Shown in pieces: positions 8,383 to 15,767 of a DNA stretch of 33,881 nt (positions within the stretch are counted from its first letter, which is position 1; each line of letters opens with the position of its first letter). Origin of the DNA: RGIG5952 sp045603485. Lineage in GTDB: Bacteria; Verrucomicrobiota; Kiritimatiellia; RFP12; JAAYLN01. Made by a program: the position numbers and the translations under genes. The stretch covers positions 1-33,881 of the forward strand of contig JAZUMF010000026.1 in the NCBI GenBank assembly GCA_045603485.1, given 5' to 3'. Under the pieces are notes generated by a model, which saw nothing but the letters and a program-made list of their open reading frames with translations, was not told the origin of the DNA and did no database searches.

Positions 8383-9900
8383 ATGCAAGACAACAATAAT
8401 ACAGCGGAAACTACCGCACAATCTTCACCCAAAAGGCGCGTAGTCGCAATCGTCGGTCGCCCCAATGTAGGCAAATCAGCGATTTTCAACCGCATTGCAG
8501 GCAAACGCATTGCCATAGTACACGACGAAAGCGGCGTTACTCGCGACCGCCTTATGCGTCCCGTCACCTGGAAAGACCAAGCCTTTGACCTAGTTGACAC
8601 TGGAGGTGTAAACCTCCAGGCAGTCGATTCAAAAAATGCAATCGAGACAGGTGTCGTAGAGCAAATGCAAGCAGCCCTTGAAGATGCCGCCGTAGCCATC
8701 TTAGCGGTTGATGTACAAGTAGGACTCACCCCTGTTGATGCAGAAGTCGCAAGAATGGTCCGCAAAGCAGGCATTCCTTGCCTCGTTGCCGTAAATAAAT
8801 GCGATCTTCCACAACACGAAGCTCAAGTGATAGACTTCACTCGACTAGGCTTCCCGCTCTTTCCCGTATCAGCCCAGCATGACCGCGGTTTTGGCGCCCT
8901 GATGGATAAAGTCATCCCCATGCTTCCCGACACCAAAGAAGAAAGCATCGACAACCCCCTTAAAGTTGCAATCGTCGGCAAACCCAATGCCGGCAAATCA
9001 TCCTACATCAATAGACTCCTCCGCAACCCAAGGGTAATAGTTTCAGATGTTGCAGGCACCACACGCGACACAATCGAAGTCCCCTTCTCCATCGGCTCCG
9101 GCGACCATGTCCGCCACTACAAGCTCATTGATACGGCTGGAATGAGAAATGTTCACCGTATTGACAGTGCTGTTGAGCGTTTCAGCCACTTCCGCGCCGA
9201 AAGTGCAATCAAAGAAGCCGATGTTGTCGTTCTCGTAATTGACGCCGAAGAAGGCCCGACAATGCAAGACAAGCACATCGCGGCAGTTATCTCCAAAGAA
9301 AACAAAAGCTGCGTTGTGCTAGTCAATAAATGGGACAAAGCCCATGACGACCCAGAATCGGGAATAACTGAGACAAAGTATGAGCCTGAATTACGAAAGG
9401 CGATGCCATTCTTCTACTTCTGCCCCGTAGTATTCATATCGGCTCAATCAGGTTACAATGTCAGACGCTCCCTTGAAGTCATCGACGAAGTTGCGGCGAA
9501 CACAAGGGCAAAACTCTCGACAGGCCTGCTCAACCGCGCCATCAATGACGCCTTTGAACGCATCAAGCCACCATCAAGCGGTCGCAAGCACTTCAAAATA
9601 TTCTATGCTACACAAACAGGCTATGCACCGATACGCATTCGCCTCTTTGTCAATGATTCGCAAATTCCCGGCAACAACTACACAAACTACCTGATCAAGT
9701 CACTCCGCAACAGCTTCGGCCTTGAGGGTGTGCCTGTAATAATCGATTACCGCAACCGCACGCGTGGCGGCGAGTCACAGGAAAAGGCAGAGCCAACAGC
9801 CTCTCGACCATCAAAACCAAAGGCTCCAAAACCGCGCAAAACGGCATCACCCAAGCCACGCAAGCCGCAAAACAAAAAGCCTCGCAAACCGAGTCGCTAG
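8383..9900 (+). CDS. der: Ribosome biogenesis GTPase Der (EngA)
   Basis: Der is an essential GTPase with two G domains in tandem that helps mature the 50S subunit. G domain 1 has its P-loop at residues 25-32 (GRPNVGKS), DTGG, and NKCD at 138-141. G domain 2 has its P-loop at 199-206 (GKPNAGKS), DTAG, and NKWD at 315-318. A KH-like domain follows (about 375-465), with the RIRLFVNDSQIPGNNYTNYL region. The last 35 residues are a Lys/Pro/Arg tail with repeated PKPRK-like units, longer than in E. coli and probably rRNA-binding. The 505-residue length is slightly above average. The ATG follows the permease stop by two bases, which points to translational coupling. An IS relic begins only a few bases after its stop. 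Confidence 0.97.
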   Translation: MQDNNNTAETTAQSSPKRRVVAIVGRPNVGKSAIFNRIAGKRIAIVHDESGVTRDRLMRPVTWKDQAFDLVDTGGVNLQAVDSKNAIETGVVEQMQAALEDAAVAILAVDVQVGLTPVDAEVARMVRKAGIPCLVAVNKCDLPQHEAQVIDFTRLGFPLFPVSAQHDRGFGALMDKVIPMLPDTKEESIDNPLKVAIVGKPNAGKSSYINRLLRNPRVIVSDVAGTTRDTIEVPFSIGSGDHVRHYKLIDTAGMRNVHRIDSAVERFSHFRAESAIKEADVVVLVIDAEEGPTMQDKHIAAVISKENKSCVVLVNKWDKAHDDPESGITETKYEPELRKAMPFFYFCPVVFISAQSGYNVRRSLEVIDEVAANTRAKLSTGLLNRAINDAFERIKPPSSGRKHFKIFYATQTGYAPIRIRLFVNDSQIPGNNYTNYLIKSLRNSFGLEGVPVIIDYRNRTRGGESQEKAEPTASRPSKPKAPKPRKTASPKPRKPQNKKPRKPSR

Positions 9901-9903
9901 CTC

Positions 9904-10044
9904 CTCTCCAAGGCTCGGGCAAACGAGATACAATCGTCTCTCATAAGAATCGGCGAGTTTATGAAACGAATTTCCGCAATTGCGGAGCAGTTGGATTTTA
10001 ATCGCGTTTGGGATCTGATAATTCTTGCCGCTTTTCGAAAATGA
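9904..10044 (+). pseudogene. Relic of an IS1380-type transposase (C-terminal fragment)
   Basis: From 9925 the sequence reads EIQSSLIRIGEFMKRISAIA, then EQLDFNRVWDLIILAAFRK, then TGA at 10042-10044. The transposase at the right edge has EIQSSLMRIGEFMKRISAIA and EQLDFNRVWELIILAAFRKW at its C-terminus. At the DNA level 9925-10043 aligns without gaps to the reverse complement of 32728-32846, with about seven mismatches in 119 bases, most of them silent. Weaker similarity with a small insertion extends left to about 9904. Similarity stops abruptly after CGAAAATG at 10043. This is a fragment left by deletion of a related but distinct copy. It has no start and is not expressed as a protein. Confidence 0.88.
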
Positions 10045-10052
10045 CATCCGTG

Positions 10053-10101
10053 ACCAAGTCATCCGGGACTGCGCCGTCTCATTCGTCCCGGTTGTCTTGG
10101 G
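10053..10101. repeat. Large imperfect hairpin in the der-GT2 gap
   Basis: The arms at 10053-10069 and 10085-10101 are 17 bases each and pair at 14 positions, including a perfect CCGGGAC/GTCCCGG core. The loop is 15 bases. The right arm partly repeats downstream (GGTTGTCTTGG, then CAGTTGTCTCGG). It starts nine bases after the transposase relic. No T-run follows directly on either strand, so a classical intrinsic terminator is not clear. It could be the tip of another mobile element or a bidirectional transcription stop between the convergent der and glycosyltransferase genes. I see no gene in 10102-10208. Confidence 0.55.
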
Positions 10102-10208
10102 TGTTTCAGTTGTCTCGGTTTTTGCGTTCTTTTCGGTAAAAACATGGCAACATTCTGATGCTGCTTATAGTGACATATCAAGGAAGCACCGTGAATTTGA
10201 AGTAGAGG

Positions 10209-11039
10209 TCAGCCTTTGCGATTGCGAAGTAAATAGCAGACACCTACGGCAAAGCGTTCGATATATATAGACGCCATCATAAGCGGATGAGAGAGTGCCT
10301 TTCGCCATTTGCCATTTTCAAAAAAAACGCCGAAAAATCTATACCCAATGCCAAGCTGTTTACGGACAATAGCGTCGTTATTCCATTTTTTTCGGTACCG
10401 CTCCATTGTACCCGAATAGTAGCACTTCTTGCGAAGATGGCGTTTCCAAGAAAATTCTCCCTCATCATGGAGCAATGCATTCTTTGTTAAAGCGACCTTT
10501 GCTCCGGCATTTAGGCAAAGTCTATCAAGATCCCAGTCTTCTTCGCCTGTGATAGACTCATCGTATCCACCTGTTTTTTCGAGCAACGAACGGCGGAATA
10601 CCCTTAATGCATCAATGCATGTCGCATCATAGAAGCTTCTCTCAAAATTCCTGACCTTAATCCACCAGCCTTTGCCTACCCTAACCTCACGGATATAAAG
10701 AGCATCCGGAGCGTCATCTGACGATATAATCGAGCGAATTTCCTCTAGCGCCTCTGGCTGCATTCGCATATCAGCATCCATAAAGCAGACGAAGGGAGTC
10801 TTCGACTCTTTCCATCCTCGGTTGCGCTGAGCACTTCGCTCGGGGCCTTGCTGAAAAACAGGGACATTCAAGGAGTGTGCTATTTCGCAAGTCGCATCAG
10901 TCGAGGCGTTATCCACTACTACAACATCCAGCCACGAAGAAGCAGAGGCAAACGCTTCAATACATTTTCCGACATTACGCTCTTCGTTCCGCGTTGGTAT
11001 TACAACGGTTAATAGCTTTGTAGCAGTGGATTCATCCAT
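10209..11039 (-). CDS. Glycosyltransferase family 2 protein
   Basis: This 276-residue protein has the GT-A fold of family 2. LLTVVIPTRNEERNV at the N-terminus and VVVDNASTD (Asp43) bind the nucleotide. MDADMRM (Asp88-Asp90) is the DXD-like metal site. GEEDWDLDR (Glu166-Asp168) matches the ED region holding the catalytic base. No membrane anchor is obvious apart from a hydrophobic patch near the C-terminus (IYIERFAVGVCYLL). The ATG lies three bases after the stop of the symporter gene, so the two are probably cotranscribed. Donor and acceptor sugars cannot be deduced. A role in surface glycan synthesis is plausible given rmlB and the two phosphohexomutases in the window. Confidence 0.88.
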   Translation of the reverse strand: MDESTATKLLTVVIPTRNEERNVGKCIEAFASASSWLDVVVVDNASTDATCEIAHSLNVPVFQQGPERSAQRNRGWKESKTPFVCFMDADMRMQPEALEEIRSIISSDDAPDALYIREVRVGKGWWIKVRNFERSFYDATCIDALRVFRRSLLEKTGGYDESITGEEDWDLDRLCLNAGAKVALTKNALLHDEGEFSWKRHLRKKCYYSGTMERYRKKWNNDAIVRKQLGIGYRFFGVFFENGKWRKALSHPLMMASIYIERFAVGVCYLLRNRKG

Positions 11040-11042
11040 GGC

Positions 11043-12323
11043 TTAAGACACCTTGTCGCCATTATTGATCATATCGCTATTGTGGGCGACAATGTATGTG
11101 CAGACATTATCACCGGTCACATTGCAACTTGTCTCAAACATATCGAGAATTGGATTGATACCAAGGGCTAAAGCGACAACAAGAGCTACCTGATCTCCAG
11201 AAAGCCCCATGCTTTCCAATACCATGAAAAGCAGGAAAACCGACCCGCCGGGAATACCGCCTGCACCTACCGAAGCGAACATAATTGAAAGGCAAAGCGT
11301 TGCAATCTGGACTATACTGAGATCCTTGCCGAACATATTGGCGGCCAAAATGACAAAGACCGGCAAATGAACACATACACCATCCATATTGACCGTGGCT
11401 CCCATGGGAAGCGAGAAGCTTGAAAGTGCGCGATCAACACGAAGGTCGTCCATAACGCGGAATGAGACCGGCAATGTAGCCGCTGAGGAGCGAGTGACAA
11501 AGGCTGTCAGCATAGCAGGACGGATACGCATCATGACATTTATTGGATTTTGGCGGCAAAACAGAATAATCGCCAAAGGATATACAATAAACATCATCGC
11601 AATCACACCGATGGCAACACAAGCCGTAATCTTCAAGTACGGGCCGAAGAGCAATGTGCCGTTTTGCGCGAAGTTTGTGACCGACAAGGCAAAAACGCCT
11701 ATTGGGAAATAAAGGACAACCCAATCTATCAAATGGAACATTGTGCGTTGGACGCCATCTACGACATCAAGAAGAGTCTTGATGGATTTTGACACCTCAT
11801 TGTTTGCATCAAGTAAACAACGGGCAGCAAGGCCAAAGGCAATCGCAAAGATGATGATTGGCAGGAACTGCCCCTCGGCAAGTGCCGCAAAGGGATTTTG
11901 GAAAATTCCGACGATAAACTTTGAGAATGTGCCGCCCGTCGCACCTCCTGCCATTGCCTGTGCGGCAGACATTGATTTGGATGCCAGTTCATCACCCCCT
12001 GCAATCGAAGGATTTAATAAATAAGCCATCGCGACACCGAAAATTGTCGCAAAGAGTGAAGTCAAACAATACCAGAGCATTACGCGACCGCCCACCTTGC
12101 CTGACTTTTTAAGCGGCATAGAGGCGGCTCCGTGGATTAAGGAAAAGAGAATGATTGGATAGACAACCATCTTAAGCATTGCGACCAACACGGAACCAAA
12201 TGGCTCTACATATGTCAAAATACTTGTACGGCAACTTTCTGGGCATTTTGAGAGAGCTAATCCCACCAATGTACCCAAAGCAAAACCAAGCAATATTCTA
12301 AAGATAAGCGGTATCTTACGCAT
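11043..12323 (-). CDS. Dicarboxylate/amino acid:cation symporter (DAACS/SDF family)
   Basis: This 426-residue membrane protein has the elevator-type fold of the Glt family. Hallmarks are the serine-rich hairpin 1 (TRSSAATLPVS), NMDG in the seventh helix (MGATVNMDGV), hairpin 2 (GAGGIPGGSV) and the eighth helix (LDMFETSCNVTGDN). In archaeal GltPh the last motif reads DMGRT, and its Arg397 binds the substrate side-chain carboxylate. Here that position is Glu397. SstT-type serine/threonine transporters also have Glu there, as far as I recall. A neutral or cationic substrate is therefore more likely than aspartate. I chose the ATG at 12323 because AAGGAG lies 11 bases before it. The upstream in-frame ATG at 12359 would add 12 residues and include the ribosome-binding site. 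Confidence 0.9.
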   Translation of the reverse strand: MRKIPLIFRILLGFALGTLVGLALSKCPESCRTSILTYVEPFGSVLVAMLKMVVYPIILFSLIHGAASMPLKKSGKVGGRVMLWYCLTSLFATIFGVAMAYLLNPSIAGGDELASKSMSAAQAMAGGATGGTFSKFIVGIFQNPFAALAEGQFLPIIIFAIAFGLAARCLLDANNEVSKSIKTLLDVVDGVQRTMFHLIDWVVLYFPIGVFALSVTNFAQNGTLLFGPYLKITACVAIGVIAMMFIVYPLAIILFCRQNPINVMMRIRPAMLTAFVTRSSAATLPVSFRVMDDLRVDRALSSFSLPMGATVNMDGVCVHLPVFVILAANMFGKDLSIVQIATLCLSIMFASVGAGGIPGGSVFLLFMVLESMGLSGDQVALVVALALGINPILDMFETSCNVTGDNVCTYIVAHNSDMINNGDKVS

Positions 12324-12349
12324 AATAAAAGCAACTCCTTCTTCTATAT

Positions 12350-12402
12350 AGTATATCAAAGATTAAAAGATATCGCACATTTTTACAAAAATATGCTAAA
12401 AT
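12350..12402. promoter_or_regulatory. Divergent promoter region between the symporter and efpL genes
   Basis: On the plus strand an extended -10 element TGCTAAAAT lies at 12394-12402, about 38 bases before the efpL ATG. The -35 position (12374-12379) keeps only ACA of the consensus. On the minus strand TATACT (12355-12350) lies 27 bases before the symporter start, without a good -35. The whole 12324-12439 gap is rich in A and T, as expected of a divergent promoter. Confidence 0.42.
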
Positions 12403-12439
12403 ATTTTTATTTACTTCAAATTTTGTTCAGGATAAAACA

Positions 12440-13009
12440 ATGGTAAAAGCATGTGACCTCAGCCGAAACGGCATTGTATCGATCAATGGCGCCCCATACA
12501 TCGTTGAAGACCTCAAGGTTTCAACTCCCAGTGCCCGTGGCGCAGCATCAATCTTCCGTTTCAGATTCCGCAATCTCATTACCAAGACCAAGCTTGACCA
12601 GTCATGCCATGGCGACGATAAGTTCGAAGAGCTTGAATTTGAAAAGCGCGAGTCCCAGTATCTCTACAAAGAGCAAGGCGAAGTCTACACCTTTATGGAT
12701 GTCAACGACTACACCCAATTCTCACTTAATGCAGACGATCTCGGCGATCAGGTGTATTACCTTGTTGAAGACATGGAAGGCATCATGGCTCTCATTGTAA
12801 ACGGCACTCCTCTCGCCATCGAGCTTCCTCCGAATGTCGTTCTTGAGGTTGCCGACTGCGAACCGACAATGAAAGGTCAGACGGTAACAGCGAGAACAAA
12901 GTCTGCAAAACTCTCCACCGGTTTGGCTATACAGGTACCCGAATACATCACAGTTGGTGAAATGGTTAAAGTCGATACGCGCAATGGCGAATTTCTCGGG
13001 AGAGCTTAA
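12440..13009 (+). CDS. efpL: Elongation factor P-like protein EfpL (YeiP)
   Basis: EF-P family proteins bind between the ribosomal P and E sites and relieve stalling at proline runs. This 189-residue protein has the three beta-barrel domains. The first loop reads STPSARGAAS with Arg33 at its tip, as in E. coli EfpL (YeiP). Canonical EF-P has a shorter loop with a modified Lys or Arg instead. YTFMDVNDYTQF in the middle and the C-terminal LSTGLAIQVPEYITVGE, then VDTRNGEFLGRA, fit the family. AGGA lies about eight bases before the ATG. The parA gene starts three bases after its stop, so this is the first gene of an operon with parA. A canonical efp is not in this window. Confidence 0.88.
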   Translation: MVKACDLSRNGIVSINGAPYIVEDLKVSTPSARGAASIFRFRFRNLITKTKLDQSCHGDDKFEELEFEKRESQYLYKEQGEVYTFMDVNDYTQFSLNADDLGDQVYYLVEDMEGIMALIVNGTPLAIELPPNVVLEVADCEPTMKGQTVTARTKSAKLSTGLAIQVPEYITVGEMVKVDTRNGEFLGRA

Positions 13010-13011
13010 AT

Positions 13012-13791
13012 ATGCGTAAAACTAAAGTAATCGCAATAGCAAATCAAAAAGGCGGCGTCGGCAAAACTACGACAGTCGTCAACCTTGCGGCATCATTAGC
13101 CGCAATGAAGCGTACCGTTCTGGTAATCGACCTGGACCCGCAGGCAAATGCGACCTCCGGCTTGGGACTTACGCCAACAGCAGGTGTAAGCCTCTACCCG
13201 GTACTAACAGGCGATGCAGACATTGCCGACATCATTCAGGCGACCCCGTTCGAGAACCTTAACATAATCCCCTCCGAGGTTGACCTTGCCGGTGCCGAAA
13301 TTGAAATCGCCCGCCGTGAAGACCATCTTCAAAGCGTAAAGAAAGCCCTTCAGCCCGTCCTTGATTCTGGAGTCTTTGACTACATCATTATGGACTGTCC
13401 GCCATCGCTGGGCATCCTTATGACTGCGTCACTCGCCGCCGCCGACTCAATCGTCGTAACAATGCAGTGCGAATACTACGCAATGGAAGGTCTATCGGTC
13501 ATCACCAGCCTGGTTGAGCGCCTGAAGGAAAATGGAGCAAATCCAAACCTTCGAATTGAAGGCATCCTAATGACGATGTTCGACGGGCGCACCCGTTTGG
13601 GGCAAGATGTCGTTGCGGAAGTACGCAATCACTTTGGCCCGCTGGTTTACACAACGGCAATTCCCCGAAGCGTCCGTGTAAGCGAAGCTCCAAGCTTTGG
13701 CCGCCCTGTCGTGGATTATGCCCCATCATCATCTGCGGCGATAGCCTATACTGAATTCTCAAAAGAATTCCACAAGCGGGCAAGCAAATAA
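13012..13791 (+). CDS. parA: ParA/Soj family P-loop ATPase
   Basis: This 259-residue protein has the deviant Walker A motif KGGVGKTT (residues 13-20), with the two lysines typical of ParA/MinD ATPases. VLVIDLDPQANATSGLG holds the switch I aspartates, and YIIMDCPPSLG is Walker B. The remainder (ALAAADSIVVTMQCEYYAMEGL...) fits chromosomal Soj/ParA. It binds DNA non-specifically in its ATP dimer form and helps position chromosome origins or other cargo. No parB follows. The next gene encodes a coiled-coil membrane protein. It sits between efpL and that gene and starts three bases after efpL. An orphan ParA serving another cargo is possible, but a parB elsewhere in the genome cannot be excluded. 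Confidence 0.93.
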   Translation: MRKTKVIAIANQKGGVGKTTTVVNLAASLAAMKRTVLVIDLDPQANATSGLGLTPTAGVSLYPVLTGDADIADIIQATPFENLNIIPSEVDLAGAEIEIARREDHLQSVKKALQPVLDSGVFDYIIMDCPPSLGILMTASLAAADSIVVTMQCEYYAMEGLSVITSLVERLKENGANPNLRIEGILMTMFDGRTRLGQDVVAEVRNHFGPLVYTTAIPRSVRVSEAPSFGRPVVDYAPSSSAAIAYTEFSKEFHKRASK

Positions 13792-13824
13792 ACGCCATAG
13801 CATCAAGATTGGAGGAAAATGATT

Positions 13825-14235
13825 ATGAATACCGATGAAAACAATATTCTGAAAGAATCACTTTCCTTTGAGCGCGAAAAGATACAACTTGAGCGTGAGC
13901 GTCTTGAGCTGGAGCGAGAGCGTCTTGAAACAGAGCGTACCAGACACAGGCAGACTGTTGAGCTCTCGAATCGTGCCGCTGGCAGGATTGTGCTTCCTGC
14001 CAGCACATTTACCCTTTCGATTGTTCTTGCCCTTTTCATCGGTGGAATCTCCGGAGCCTGGATCGTAGCAACAAACTTTAAGAGCAAGCCGGATGCTATA
14101 GCCGCATCGGTTGCCGAAGCTATCGGTTCGCTGGAGGACGATTCTGATAATACAAATGCCTTAACAAAAGCGTCGATATTTCGTACCGCCAACCCGAAAC
14201 AGCGCGGCACAGGCTATTTACTGATTCTTGATTAG
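13825..14235 (+). CDS. Small coiled-coil, single-pass membrane protein of unknown function
   Basis: I do not recognise this 136-residue protein. Residues about 8-48 are a highly charged helix with repeated (L)ERERLE units, a strong coiled-coil signature. A hydrophobic segment (about 55-80, LPASTFTLSIVLALFIGGISG) is one clear membrane span, followed by a polar tail. The topology suggests a cytoplasmic coiled coil anchored in the inner membrane. I chose the ATG at 13825, which lies nine bases after GGAGG. The ATG at 13819 is only three bases from it. It follows parA by 33 bases and overlaps no conserved gene. It could tether or be positioned by ParA, or form part of a membrane scaffold. That is inference from context only. 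Confidence 0.65.
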   Translation: MNTDENNILKESLSFEREKIQLERERLELERERLETERTRHRQTVELSNRAAGRIVLPASTFTLSIVLALFIGGISGAWIVATNFKSKPDAIAASVAEAIGSLEDDSDNTNALTKASIFRTANPKQRGTGYLLILD

Positions 14236-14254
14236 ACATCTGACAGGAGGTCCT

Positions 14255-15595
14255 ATGGGAGTATTCAAAGCATACGACATTCGCGGGATCTACAAAGAAG
14301 AGCTTGATGAAGCTCTAGCCTATCGTATAGGCCGTAACCTACCGGCCTTGATTGGCGGAAAAAAGGTTCTCGTTGGAAGAGATGCCAGATTATCCTCTCC
14401 CTCCTTGTCAAAATCCCTGATAGAAGGCCTTCTAGATGCCGGTTGCGATGTCGACGATGTCGGATTTAGCTCAACTCCGATGATTTACTTCTTCACCGCT
14501 GAGTTTAACTACGACATATCGATCCAAGTCACCGCCTCGCACAATCCCGCTAACTACAACGGCTTCAAAATATCAAAAAAGGGTGCGCTCCCGGTCGGAT
14601 ATGAAACAGGACTTGCAGAGCTGGAAAAGGCTTGTGAAAAAGAATGCCAGCCGCCAAGCACGCTCAAAGGCACCCTCTCACAAAAAAAATACATACCGGA
14701 TTTTTTGAGTTTTCTAGACAGATTCGCCCCCGATCTGGATGGACTGCGAATCGTCGTTGATTGCTCAGACGGGATGGGAGCACTAACAGCAAAGCACCTC
14801 TTTGAAAAATGCGATGCGACCCTCATCGCTGCAACTCCCGATGGCGGCTTCCATAGCCATTCTCCTAATCCTTTAGAGCCTGCGGGACGGGAACTGATTA
14901 CCAAAACGGTACTTGAGCAAAAAGCAGACCTGGGCATAATCTTTGACGGCGATGCCGACAGAGTGATGTTCATTGATGAAAATGGAGCCTTCGTACGACC
15001 AGATTTGATGATTCCGATAATGGCATCATACTTCCTCAGAAAATATCCCAACGCCCCAATTCTCCACGATATCCGCACATCACGCGGCGTAACCGAGGCG
15101 CTTGAAAGGATGGGCGCAAAGCCATATATCTGGAAGGTCGGCCATGCCTTCGCCAAGGTAAAGCTTCGTGAAATCGATGCACCATACGGAGGAGAATATG
15201 CGGGACACTACTACTTCCGGGATTTTCACTGGTGCGACTCAGGCGAATTAGCGTCACTCATCGCCCTTGGCGAAATCGCAAGCGCCAAGAAAAATGGCAT
15301 ATCCTTCTCTCAACTGCTAAAACCTATCGATAGCTACGCAAATTCCGGTGAAATAAACTTCCGCATAGAAGATAAAGATGGAGCAATCGAGAAAGTAATA
15401 TCCACCCTCAAAGAAGAAGCGCCACCTCAACGAGAACTAGACTTTGACGGTATTCGCCTTGATTATAGCGATTGGTGGATCAGTCTCCGTAAATCAAACA
15501 CGGAGCCATATCTGCGCCTTCTGCTGGAGGCGGCGGACGAGCGGCTCCTCAAGGAGCGGTTAACTAAGGTAAAAGAGCTCCTTGGTCAAAATTAG
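14255..15595 (+). CDS. Phosphomannomutase/phosphoglucomutase (alpha-D-phosphohexomutase), paralogue 1
   Basis: It interconverts hexose 1- and 6-phosphates for nucleotide-sugar synthesis. The 446-residue protein has the four domains of the family. The N-terminus reads GVFKAYDIRGIY. The phosphoserine loop is TASHNPANYNGFK with Ser95. The metal loop is DGDADR (231-236). The sugar-specificity loop is GGEYAGHYYFRD, and the phosphate-binding loop is RKSNTEPYLRL. The start at 14255 has AGGAGG four bases before it. The longer frame from 14228 overlaps the previous gene and lacks family similarity. Overall it resembles PMM/PGM of the AlgC type, with dual specificity possible. A second paralogue lies at 27842-29188. 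Confidence 0.93.
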   Translation: MGVFKAYDIRGIYKEELDEALAYRIGRNLPALIGGKKVLVGRDARLSSPSLSKSLIEGLLDAGCDVDDVGFSSTPMIYFFTAEFNYDISIQVTASHNPANYNGFKISKKGALPVGYETGLAELEKACEKECQPPSTLKGTLSQKKYIPDFLSFLDRFAPDLDGLRIVVDCSDGMGALTAKHLFEKCDATLIAATPDGGFHSHSPNPLEPAGRELITKTVLEQKADLGIIFDGDADRVMFIDENGAFVRPDLMIPIMASYFLRKYPNAPILHDIRTSRGVTEALERMGAKPYIWKVGHAFAKVKLREIDAPYGGEYAGHYYFRDFHWCDSGELASLIALGEIASAKKNGISFSQLLKPIDSYANSGEINFRIEDKDGAIEKVISTLKEEAPPQRELDFDGIRLDYSDWWISLRKSNTEPYLRLLLEAADERLLKERLTKVKELLGQN

Positions 15596-15625
15596 CCCTG
15601 CGAACCTGAGGCTATCCAGCGCTTA

Positions 15626-15711
15626 CGGCTTCCTGCATTTGCGCTTACAGGTGTGATTACGCAACTTATAGCCGCTTCTGCAAATCCGTCATTTACGATT
15701 ACAGGAAGCCG
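15626..15711. repeat. Inverted repeat in the gap between convergent pgm and SGNH genes
   Basis: CGGCTTCCTG (15626-15635) and CAGGAAGCCG (15702-15711) are perfect ten-base inverted repeats, 66 bases apart. Nested inside are ATTTGC (15637-15642) and GCAAAT (15680-15685). Short direct echoes such as GCGCTTAC and GATTACAG occur in between. The whole 15596-15767 gap has no gene. It may be a bidirectional stop signal, a small structured RNA or a decayed palindromic element. No T-run supports a standard terminator. Confidence 0.45.
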
Positions 15712-15767
15712 CTTTTGGCTACACCAATCTCAAGTGATGTCGCAATTTAGACGACATCGGCAAAACT

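Noticed and set aside
10025..10270. Plus-strand frame of 81 codons with a hydrophobic stretch
   Set aside because: It starts inside the transposase relic in another frame, has no ribosome-binding site and overlaps the end of the glycosyltransferase gene. Chance is the simplest explanation.
12324..12359. Upstream ATG for the symporter
   Set aside because: It would place the AAGGAG ribosome-binding site inside the coding region.
13803..14210. Antisense frame of 135 codons rich in Ser and Arg
   Set aside because: It mirrors the Glu-Arg coiled-coil gene. The sense frame has a good ribosome-binding site.
14554..15156. Antisense frame of 200 codons
   Set aside because: It lies wholly inside the phosphohexomutase gene, whose motifs are complete.
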